This document shows, one piece after another, positions 9,317 through 18,800 of a stretch of DNA of 64,000 bases. Origin of the DNA: Vreelandella boliviensis LC1. GTDB lineage: Bacteria > Pseudomonadota > Gammaproteobacteria > Pseudomonadales > Halomonadaceae. Within the stretch, counting starts at the first letter, position 1, and each line of letters opens with the position of its first letter. The notes beneath the pieces are model-generated. The model was given only the letters and a program-made list of their open reading frames with translations. It ran no database searches and was not told the DNA's origin. The position numbers and the translations under genes were made by a program. The stretch covers positions 711,065-775,064 of the forward strand of contig NZ_JH393258.1 of the NCBI RefSeq assembly GCF_000236035.1, given 5' to 3'.

Positions 9317-10458
9317 TGCTGGGCCTCATCGCGCTGCAGTTGGGTAATTAATTCCGCCATGGCGCTAGCCTGCTCATCGCTCATGGCCTCCCCGCTGGTT
9401 TGATTAAAGAAGTCGCTGAACATATCCAGGGCATCAAAGCGCTGCCGCTCGCGATCAAGCTGCTGTTTACCCCGCGCGTCCAGCATGCCGGGCTTCTCCA
9501 GATGCAGTACGTTGGGATACACCTCACGCAGCTTGCCCATGGGGTCAAGTATCGCGTGGCGATCCGTTAGCCGCACCAGCAGGTAGTCATCGGCGTGTGG
9601 GTCTGTTCGCCCCTGGGCGATCAAGGTATCAATCTCGCCCTCTAACACGCGCACTTCACGGCTGGGTATCAGCGGGATCTGTTCGATCTGGGTGACGCCG
9701 GACACGTCGATATCCACCAGCGTAACGCCTTTGCGCTGATTGGCTTCAGAAAAGCTGTATTTGAGCAGCGAGCCGCTGTAGCGAATATGCTCACCGCCGC
9801 GGTACTGCGGGCCGTGGAGATGGCCAAGCGCCACGTAATCAAAGCCTTGCATCGGCTCCCAGGCGACGCTTTCGGCACCACCTAAGGTCAGTGGGCGCTC
9901 GGAATCAGAAGCGCTGCCGCCATCCACAAAGCAGTGGCTCATCAGTACGCAGGGGCGTGTAGGGTGGCGCTGTTCGCTAATGCGCTCAACCAGATAGCGG
10001 TGGGCAGCGTCAAAATCACGCGTATCGACCTCAAACTGGCTACGCACATGTTCAGGGTCAGCGTAGGGAATGCCGAACACATCGACCTCAATGCCCTTAA
10101 TCGTCAGCGTGACAGGGGTAGCGTAATCGGCGAGGTCGGAAAGAATATGCAGCCCGGCCTGGCGAAGATGGCGGGCACCAAAGCGTAACCGTTCGGCACC
10201 GTCGTGGTTGCCTGAGATCATAATCACCGGCAGTTTGCGCTCTTCGCAGAGCGCGTGGAGCACCTCATCCAGCAACGTTACCGCCGCCGAAGGAGGCACC
10301 GAGCGGTCGTAGATATCCCCCGCAATCAACACCGCATCGACGTTTTCGCGGTCGATGATCTCAATAAGTTGGTCGAGCACATGGCGCTGATCATCCAGCA
10401 GCGAAAGGTTGTGGAACAGACGCCCTAGGTGCCAATCAGCGGTGTGAAGTAGGCGCAT
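9313..10458 (-). CDS. sbcD: SbcD, nuclease subunit of SbcCD
   Basis: A metallophosphoesterase nuclease of 381 residues. The phosphoesterase motifs are visible in order: HTADWHLGR (4-12), AGDIYDR, SGNHDG, MSHCFV and GHLHGPQ. I start it at ATG 10458, which yields the canonical MRLLHTADWHLGR N-terminus; the open frame extends 13 codons further upstream, but those residues do not belong to the family. It is the first gene of the sbcDC operon and overlaps sbcC by 4 nt. Confidence 0.95.
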   Translation of the reverse strand: MRLLHTADWHLGRLFHNLSLLDDQRHVLDQLIEIIDRENVDAVLIAGDIYDRSVPPSAAVTLLDEVLHALCEERKLPVIMISGNHDGAERLRFGARHLRQAGLHILSDLADYATPVTLTIKGIEVDVFGIPYADPEHVRSQFEVDTRDFDAAHRYLVERISEQRHPTRPCVLMSHCFVDGGSASDSERPLTLGGAESVAWEPMQGFDYVALGHLHGPQYRGGEHIRYSGSLLKYSFSEANQRKGVTLVDIDVSGVTQIEQIPLIPSREVRVLEGEIDTLIAQGRTDPHADDYLLVRLTDRHAILDPMGKLREVYPNVLHLEKPGMLDARGKQQLDRERQRFDALDMFSDFFNQTSGEAMSDEQASAMAELITQLQRDEAQQ

Positions 10459-10535
10459 AACAAACTCAATAAAAAGTGTGTAGCGGCATGATAACAACCA
10501 GATACTCTATCTACCCACAAAACTCCATCTCTCCA

Positions 10536-10563
10536 CAAAAAAGCCCCGCTCGAGGGCGGGGCT
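10536..10563 (-). terminator. Rho-independent terminator for the DASS transporter
   Basis: Read on the minus strand, AGCCCCGC pairs with GCGGGGCT around a 6-nt loop and is followed by a run of T. It lies about 90 nt beyond the transporter stop, with the 13-bp repeat array between. Confidence 0.85.
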
Positions 10564-10575
10564 AGTCGGGACTAA

Positions 10576-10640
10576 GCATCAGTACTGGGCATCAGTACTG
10601 GGCATCAGTACTGGGCATCAGTACTGGACAGCAGTACTGG
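10576..10640. repeat. 13-bp tandem repeat with palindromic core
   Basis: Four exact copies of GCATCAGTACTGG (10576-10627) and one diverged copy (10628-10640), with a trace of a sixth. Each unit carries the perfect 8-bp palindrome CAGTACTG. The array lies in the 3' untranslated region of the transporter, between its stop codon and its terminator. Confidence 0.9.
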
Positions 10641-10649
10641 GCAGCATTA

Positions 10650-12299
10650 CTAACGACGTAAGGCGTCGGGATACGTGGTTAGATCGACCCCCCACATTAC
10701 TGGCAGCAGGAAGTAAACCGCGGCCACAATCAGCAACATGGCAATAATGTTGATCCAGAAGCCGGTGCGCACCATTTCAATGATTTTGATCTTGCCGGTG
10801 GCAAAAATAATCGCGTTGGGTGGGGTGCCCACTGGTAGCATAAAGGCGCAGTTGGCGGCCATGGCGGCGGGCACCATGAGTACAAAGGGGTGAACATCCA
10901 GCGCCAGCGCCAGCGATGCCAGCACCGGCAGGATCATGGTGGCCGTGGCGGTATTCGAGGTAATTTCGGTTAAGAACAGCACCATCCCGGTCGCCAGCAG
11001 AATGACCAGCAGGAAGTTAACGCCTTCCAGCACACTCATCTGCCCGCCGATCCATTCCGCCAGACCGGATGAGCCAAAGCCTGCGGCAATCGCTAAGCCG
11101 CCGCCGAACAGTAGCAAAATACCCCAAGGTACATCTTTGGCGATATCCCACCCCAGCAGGCAGCCCCCTTTATTTTTGGAAGGAATCAGAAATAGCAGCA
11201 GCGCCGCGACAATCGCGATCATGGTGTCGTTAATGCCGGGGATATTAATGATCTGCCCCTGCCACAAGAACGAGCGGGTGATCCACATAAAGGCCGCAAA
11301 CAGGAAAACAGCCAGCACTGCTTTCTCTTCAAAACTGGTTGAACCTAAGGCGTCTTTCTCTTTATTGATCAGCTCTCGCCCGCCCGGTAGATGGCTAAAT
11401 TTAACCGGGAAAAACACCCGCGTCAGCAGCAACCAAGCGCTAAATAGCAGCACCACCACAACGGGAAAGGCAAACATCATCCACCCGGCGAAAGAAATCT
11501 CAATGCCAAACAGCTCGTTGATAATCGCGGCAAGAATAATATTGGGCGGGGTGCCAATCAGCGTCCCTAAACCACCAATGGTACCGCCGTAGCCGATAGC
11601 AAAAATCAGCGCTTTACTGAATTTTTCGATTTCGACACTGTGGTCGCCGTCGCTTTTAGCCAGTTCCTGGCTTACCTGGTACACGATAGCGGTACCGATA
11701 GGCAGCATCATCATGACCGACGCGGTGTTGGAGACCCACATCGACAAAAAACCGGTCGCGGCCATAAAGCCGAACACAATGCTGTTAATACTGGTACCTA
11801 GGACGGCGATAATCGACAGCGCGATACGCTTGTGCAGATCCCACTTTTCCATCGCCAGGGCAATCATAAAACCGCCCAAAAACAGGAAAATAATCGGATT
11901 GCCATAAGCGGCCGTCACCGCACTGCTCTCCAGCGTGCCGGTAATCGGCAACAGCACGATAGGCAGCAGCGAAGTGGCGGGGATAGGAATGGCTTCAGTA
12001 ATCCACCACACCGCTACCCATAAGGTAGTGGCCAGCACCATGCGGCCTTCAAAACTTAAATCTTCAGGGTGAAAAAACAGCGCAATCAAGGCGAACAGCA
12101 GCGGGCCAAGCACCAAGCCAACCTTCTGAGGTGTGGTGTAGGCGGGCGGCTTGGGCTGAGGGGAAGGGTTGCGCTTGGTATTGGAAGCTGCGGCGTGGGC
12201 GGCTCCACCCGTTGGCAGCGCGCACATCAATAGGTTTTTGGCTTGGTAGTGGGAATGCCATAGCTGATCCCATACCGTCATCAGGGTGGTTTTATACAT
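10650..12299 (-). CDS. DASS-family (SLC13-like) sodium/dicarboxylate or anion symporter
   Basis: A polytopic membrane protein of about 549 residues from ATG 12299. Features of the divalent anion:Na+ symporter family are visible: WWITEAIPIPATSLLPIVLLP, the GLGTLIGTPPNII motif in the middle and a second TNTATATMILPV ... LPVGTPPNAIIFATG motif near the C-terminus, each in a re-entrant hairpin. The frame is open 41 codons further upstream to 12422, but those residues are basic and not conserved-looking, so I prefer the internal start; no strong ribosome site decides it. Likely substrates are C4-dicarboxylates, citrate or sulfate; the sequence alone does not tell which. Confidence 0.85.
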   Translation of the reverse strand: MYKTTLMTVWDQLWHSHYQAKNLLMCALPTGGAAHAAASNTKRNPSPQPKPPAYTTPQKVGLVLGPLLFALIALFFHPEDLSFEGRMVLATTLWVAVWWITEAIPIPATSLLPIVLLPITGTLESSAVTAAYGNPIIFLFLGGFMIALAMEKWDLHKRIALSIIAVLGTSINSIVFGFMAATGFLSMWVSNTASVMMMLPIGTAIVYQVSQELAKSDGDHSVEIEKFSKALIFAIGYGGTIGGLGTLIGTPPNIILAAIINELFGIEISFAGWMMFAFPVVVVLLFSAWLLLTRVFFPVKFSHLPGGRELINKEKDALGSTSFEEKAVLAVFLFAAFMWITRSFLWQGQIINIPGINDTMIAIVAALLLFLIPSKNKGGCLLGWDIAKDVPWGILLLFGGGLAIAAGFGSSGLAEWIGGQMSVLEGVNFLLVILLATGMVLFLTEITSNTATATMILPVLASLALALDVHPFVLMVPAAMAANCAFMLPVGTPPNAIIFATGKIKIIEMVRTGFWINIIAMLLIVAAVYFLLPVMWGVDLTTYPDALRR

Positions 12300-12817
12300 A
12301 CAATTTGCGCCACTTACGGTCAGAGTGAAAAGAACAAATCGAGGGTAGGCATCCAGGTAAACAAGCCACCCGAGGGCAACGCGGAACCTCCTTTGGCGCC
12401 CTTTATTAACTGCAATAGGCAATTAGTCCAGTTAATTACTTATAATTACAACCAAAGTCTAACAACTTTAGTTTAACTATTAACTAAACCTCTATTACTG
12501 CGGCGAACTCGAAGGTGCCAAAACCGTGTTGGCGCTGGTGATTTTTTACCTGAACTCAGAATACTACCCAATCTTGACTATACTTTTTACTACTGCCTGC
12601 CTTATCACTACGGTAACGGGACTGCGGGGAGGCTACCGAACACTGCACAGGCATGAATCAGTCTAGATAGTGCCGCTCTACGATCTCTAAGCTTGTATGG
12701 CCTGCCCAGCGCAGTTAATAAGCGCTATGTGTGCTAGCGAACGGACGCCCCCCTTTGGCACGACCATTGTTCTGGTAAGGAAGCAACGGTTGTGCACGAA
12801 AGTGCACTCTGACCAGG
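12300..12817. other. Intergenic region between DASS transporter and glucan synthase
   Basis: About 518 bp with no convincing gene. It must hold the divergent promoters of the transporter and the glucan synthase. A TTGACT at 12574 is a possible -35 box but I see no clear -10. The one distinct element is the hairpin at 12792-12807. Confidence 0.5.
12792..12807 (+). promoter_or_regulatory. GAAA-tetraloop hairpin just upstream of the glucan synthase start
   Basis: GTGCAC-GAAA-GTGCAC forms a perfect 6-bp stem capped by a GNRA tetraloop, ending 10 nt before ATG 12818 and 19 nt before GTG 12827. It could tune access to the ribosome site. The role is inferred; only the structure is seen. Confidence 0.4.
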
Positions 12818-15800
12818 ATGGAATCTGTGAAACAACTTCGCCGTTTTGTGCTATCGCAGCCTACGTTTGCAGCACCGTGGAACTCTACTGCCCCTGTTAG
12901 GGAAGAGCTTTTCAGCGCAGAGCGACTTGAACAGCACGCAGGCAGCTTGGCACTTAACCAATCAGTGACCAGCACGCCCCCCAAGGTAGTGTCGTTAACT
13001 CGAAGGCTCAACGATAACGCTAACACCCTGCTAGACGTTTACCGCGCCAGTGCCTCGGCGCTGGCGAGTGGTCGCGAAATAGTACCTGCCGCCGCTTGGC
13101 TGCTCGACAATTACCACCTTATTGAAGCTCAAATTCGTGAGATACGCAGCGACCTCCCCCCCGGTTATTACCGCCAGTTACCGAAGCTAGCCAACGGGCC
13201 TTTTGCGGGATACCCAAGGGTATTCGGTATCGCCTGGGCCTTTGTGGCGCATACCGACAGCCATATTGACCTGGAGAATTTGCAAAACTTTATAACCGCT
13301 TATCAGCGCGTTCAGCCACTGACCATTGGCGAATTATGGGCGGTAGCGATCACACTGCGTATTGTGCTAATCGAGAACCTTCGACGCCTTGCCGACCAAA
13401 TTGTCAGCGAACAAACGGCACGAGACGAAGCCGATGCATTGGCGGCAAAATGGCTAACACCCACCGATCAGCAAACATCCCAGGCACGCCACACCTTTCA
13501 TCTGGAGGCCAGCAGTCTTCGCTTTCACACTGGCCCCCTGGCGGAACCCTTCACCGCTCAGCTTGCGAAGCGGCTGCGCGGCTTAGACCCGCGCAGCAGC
13601 CCGCTGGTTGACTGGCTCGATGAGCAGCTTAGCCGTGAGGGTGAAACTATCGACGAGATGGTTCAACACGCCCAGCAGCGCCAAGGCGCCGCCAACGTTA
13701 CCGTGCGAAATATCATTACCAGCATGCGCTTTGTTTCCAGTATCGACTGGGCTGAGCTGTTTGAAAGTGTCAGTTTGGTAGATACACGACTACGCCAGCA
13801 GAGTCACTTTGATCAACTTGATTTCCCCACCCGCAATCAGTACCGCAGCGCCATAGAGCAGATCGCCCGAGGATCTCGTTACAGCGAGCTTGAGGTAGTC
13901 GAAGCGGCGCTCTCCCTCTCCCACCAGGCAGCGGCTGCCACCAGCGACACAGCCGAAGCTACACGCTGGGGAGACCCCGGCTATTTCTTGATTGGCTCAG
14001 GTCGCTTAACCCTTGAGCACAAAGTTCAATTTACCCCTTCCTCCCGTCAGTGGCTGCGCCGGACGCTCATTCACCAAGGTATTCGCAGTTATATTGTATT
14101 GATGGCTGTGGTCACACTGACCCTGATGACGCTGGCAGGTGGATTACTGCTTTCGTTGCCGCTGGCGATAGGCGATGTGCCGTTACCTTGGCTCATTCTG
14201 CTAGGGGCGTTGGGTTTTCTGCCCATTATGGAAGTCGCAACGCTGATCGTTAACCGCCTGATTATCTATGCTATCGACGCTCATCCACTGCCAGGACTCG
14301 ACCTTGCCAAAGGGGTCCCACCCCAGCTGCGAACCCTGGTGGCTGTACCTACATTGCTGACCAGCGAAGAAGATCTGCGCGAACAGATTGAGCGTCTTGA
14401 AGTGCACCACTTATCCAGCGGTGATGGGGCGCTTAGCTATGCGTTGCTGCTTGACGGCATGGATGCCCCCCAAGCGGAACTACCCCATGAGGCCGCGCTG
14501 TTAACGGCGGCTCAAGCAGCGTTCGAGCAGTTAAATAAGCGTTACTGCCCTCTCGCTCTCGATAGCGATAAACGCTTCTTTCTGCTGCACCGGCGGCGTG
14601 TATTTAACGCCAGCGAGGACACCTGGATGGGCTGGGAGCGTAAGCGTGGCAAGCTGCACGAGCTAAACCGCTTGTTACGTGGCGCCACAGACACCACCTT
14701 TATCGACCCGCCGCCGCTGCCCAGTAACGTGCGCTACGTCATCACCCTGGATGCCGACACCCGCCTACCCCGGGGCGCAGCAAGCCGACTGATCGGAAAA
14801 ATGGCACATCCGCTAAACCAGCCACGTATGGATCTAAAGCTATGCCGGGTTGTGGAGGGGTACGCAATACTGCAGCCTCGCGTTACTCCTTCACTGCCCG
14901 CTGGAGGCGAAGGCTCCATCTACCAGCGGCTATTCTCATCGCCAGGGGGCATTGACCCTTACGCCGCCGCTATCTCAGATCTCTACCAGGATCTGGTCGG
15001 CGAAGGCTCGTTCGCCGGTAAAGGTATTTATGAGGTGGATGCCTTTGAAGCATCGCTGGCTGGCCGTGTGCCCGACAATAGTCTGCTCAGCCACGATTTG
15101 TTCGAGGGTGTGTTTGCCCGTGCGGGACTCGCCTCCGATATCGAAGTAATTGAAGACTTTCCGGCTCGCTATGACGTGGCCGCCAAGCGCCAGCACCGCT
15201 GGACACGCGGCGACTGGCAGTTGCTCCCCTGGCTAATAGCACCGGCGCTGCCGCTCACCGGGCGACTGAAAATGCTCGGCAACCTGCGCCGCTCGGTGAC
15301 GCCGCCGTTAGTCCTGGCAAGCCTTGTGATTAGTTGGCAGCTGCCGCTGAGCATGGCCATCACCAGCACACTGCTATTACTGGCCGTTGTCGGCGCACCG
15401 GTGTTGCTCTCCCTGGCGGCCTCATTCATTCCCTTCCGGGCGTGGTCTAAACTACGCCACCACTACCACCTTTGGTTTGATGAGCTTAAGGTGGGTAGCG
15501 CGCAAATTCTGCTACTGATCCTTTTTCTGCCCGACCAGGCGTGGCGCATGCTGGATGCCATAGCCAGAACCTTAGTCCGTCTGCTGATCACCCACCAGCG
15601 GCTGCTTGAGTGGACATCCGCCGCCCAGTCGATGAAAAGCCCGCCGCTGACGGTACTAGGGTTCTATCAGCGCATGGCACCAGGCACCGCACTGGGGCTA
15701 GCGGTAGCCATTAGTGCACTCTTGACCGCTAGCCACACATGGCCAATCGCACTGCCCATGGCGCTACTTTGGTTGGCCGCGCCGGCAGTGGCGTCGTGGT

Positions 15801-18800
15801 TAAGCAGCAGCACAAGCGTCGTTGTCCAAATTACCATCTCAGAAGAAGAAGCATTTGAGCTACGGGTCATTGCCCGACGAACCTGGCGCTATTTCGAAAC
15901 CTTTGTGACCGCCACCGATAACCGCTTACCGCCGGATAACTTTCAAGAAGATCCCCAACCCGTCCTCGCCCAGCGCACCTCGCCGACCAATATGGGGCTC
16001 TATCTACTCTCCACCCTGGCAGCTCGGGATTTCGGCTGGATAGGCACTCATGAGACGCTTGAGCGGCTTGAAACAACCCTAGGCGTGATGCTGGGACTAC
16101 CCCGATACCGGGGGCACTTCTATAACTGGTACGCCACCCAAGACCTGCGCCCCCTTAACCCTCGCTACGTATCAACGGTGGATAGCGGCAACCTGGCAGG
16201 GCACCTTATCGCTATCGCTAATGCCTGCGAAACCTGGCAGGCGACAAGCTATCTAGCTGACCCACGCATAGGCATTGCCGACACGCTAAACCTGGCTCGT
16301 CAAACAATTAAGCAAGCGTCAACCTTGTCAGAAAAGCTCACAGTTCAGCTAAGCGTGCAGTTAGAAGTCATAGACGCCCAGTTGAAGAGCGAAGAGATGT
16401 CATCGGTATTCTTGGCAAATATGGCTGCGCTGACGGATAGCACGTTAACGCTGGCGCGCACTCCTCTCAACGAGCATAGCGACCCACATAGCAAAGACCT
16501 GCTGTTTTGGTTGGAAGCCCTGCACGCTTCAGTGGCGCAACACTGCCATGACCGAGAAACCCAGCCCAACCTTGAAGAGGGTTCACTCGCCCTACGCCTG
16601 CAACAGCTTGCGGACTCTGCGCGACGCCTGGCACTGGGCATGGATTTCGCCTTTCTGCTCGATAGCGAGCGCCAACTACTGTCGATTGGTTATTCGCTGG
16701 ATGACAACTGCCTGGATACCAGCTGCTACGACTTGCTGGCTTCCGAGGCACGGCTGGCCAGCCTGTTTGCGATTGCCAAAGGCGATATTCCCACCCGCCA
16801 CTGGTTCAAGCTTGGCCGCGCAGCCACCCCCGTTACCTTTGGCTCGGCGCTGATTTCCTGGTCGGGGTCGATGTTTGAGTACCTGATGCCGTCGCTGGTG
16901 ATGCGTGCCCCAGGGGGCAGCCTGCTGGAGCAAACCAACCGGCTGGTGGTGAAACGCCAAGAGACCTACGCCGCCCAGCTCTCCGCCCCTTGGGGGATCT
17001 CCGAATCTGCATATAACGCCCGGGATATGGAGTTTACTTATCAGTACTCTAATTTTGGGGTGCCGGGTTTGGGGCTCAAACGGGGACTATCTGCCGACCT
17101 GGTGATCGCGCCCTATGCCACCGGGTTAGCCGCCATGGTTGACCCCAGCGGCGCCTGTCGCAACTTCAAACGCTTAACGGAAATGGGCGCATTAGGTCGC
17201 TACGGCTTCTATGAAGCGCTCGACTTCACTCGTTCACGGCTGCCCGCAGGGGAAAGCGTGGTGATTGTGCGCAGCTTTATGGCCCATCATCAGGGCATGA
17301 CCATCGCGGCCATTGCAAACACCCTGCACCACGGCCAGATGCGCGCCCGCTTTCACCGCGAGCCGATGATTCAAGCCAGCGAGCTACTGCTCCAAGAGCG
17401 GGTTCCGCGTAACGTGGCGATTGCCCATCCCCGCGCTGAAGAAGTGAAGTCCACCGCCAGTCAGACGATAAATGAGGCACAAACCATTCGCCGGGCGTCA
17501 ACGGCAGCCAGTGGCCCGCCCGTTACCCATTTACTCTCTAACGGCTGGTACTCGGTGATGCTAACGGCCACCGGCAGCGGCTACAGCAGATGGCGCAACG
17601 TTGCCATTAGCCGCTGGCTGCCGGACGCCACCCGCGACCACTTAGGCAGCTTTATTTTTCTGCGCGACACCCGGCACCCCGGCGTGTGGACAGCCACGGG
17701 GCAAACGGCGGCAAACCCAGCCGGTGCAACCGATGAGCACAGCCATGCCATATTTGCCGAGGATTATGCACGCTACAGCCATCGTCACGACGATATCACC
17801 AGCCATATGGAGGTGCTGGTTTCCGGCGAGGACGACAGCGAAGTTCGCCACCTTTCGCTAACCAACAGCGGCCGTCACGCCCGCGATATCACGATCACCT
17901 CCTATTTAGAGTTAGTCTTAACGTCACCCAATGCCGACAATGCGCACCCCGCTTTTGCCAAAATGTTTGTGGTGACCGAGTATCTGGAAGCTTTCAACGC
18001 GCTAATCGCCACAAGACGGCGGCGCTCACCCGATGAAGAGCAGGTGTGGGCGGCTCACTTTGCTGTGGTAGAGGGCGACATCGTGGGCAAGCTGGAGTTC
18101 GAGACTGACCGTGCCCAGTTTTTAGGCCGCGGCCGAAGCACACTGCACGCCTCAGCGCTGGCAGAGGGACAGCACCTTTCTGGCAGTGTCGGTAGCGTAC
18201 TGGATCCTATTTTTGCGCTGCGCTACTGCCTACGCGTGGCCCCCGGCAAAGCCGCCCGAATCGCTTACTGGACTGTCGTCGCCCCATCCCGTGAAGCGCT
18301 GATGGATCTGATTGATAAACATCACGACCGCAGTGCTTTTGAGCGCGCTAAAACCCTCGCCTGGACTCAGGCACAAGTTCAGCTTCGCCATTTGGGTATT
18401 CAGCCTGAAGAAGCCGCTGACTTTCAGCGCTTGGCCGCGCCGATTCTTTACCCTGATGCCCGCTTTAGAGCGCCTGCAGAGGCCATTGAACGCGGTGCCG
18501 GGCCGCAGTCGAGGCTTTGGCAGCACGGCATTTCTGGTGATCTGCCAATCATTCTGATGCGCATCGATAGCGTCGATGACATCGGCCAAATACATCAACT
18601 ACTGCGCGCTCACGAATATTGGCGTATGAAGCGGCTTGGCGTGGATGTGGTGATTATCAATGAGCGCTCCTCCTCCTATATTCAGGATCTACAGCAAGCC
18701 ATTGAAACCGCCGTGCTTAGCAGCCAAACCCAACCTCGTTTTAAAAAGGATTTCGCTCAAGGTTCCGTGACTGCATTGCGTGCCGACTTGATGAGTTTGG

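Noticed and set aside
10576-10640. Possible CRISPR array
   Set aside because: The units are contiguous 13-mers with no spacers, so it is a simple tandem repeat. No cas genes are present in the window.
10936-11592. Plus-strand open frame of 218 codons
   Set aside because: It lies antisense within the DASS transporter, whose membrane segments and family motifs are clear; the plus-strand translation is a proline/serine-rich shadow.
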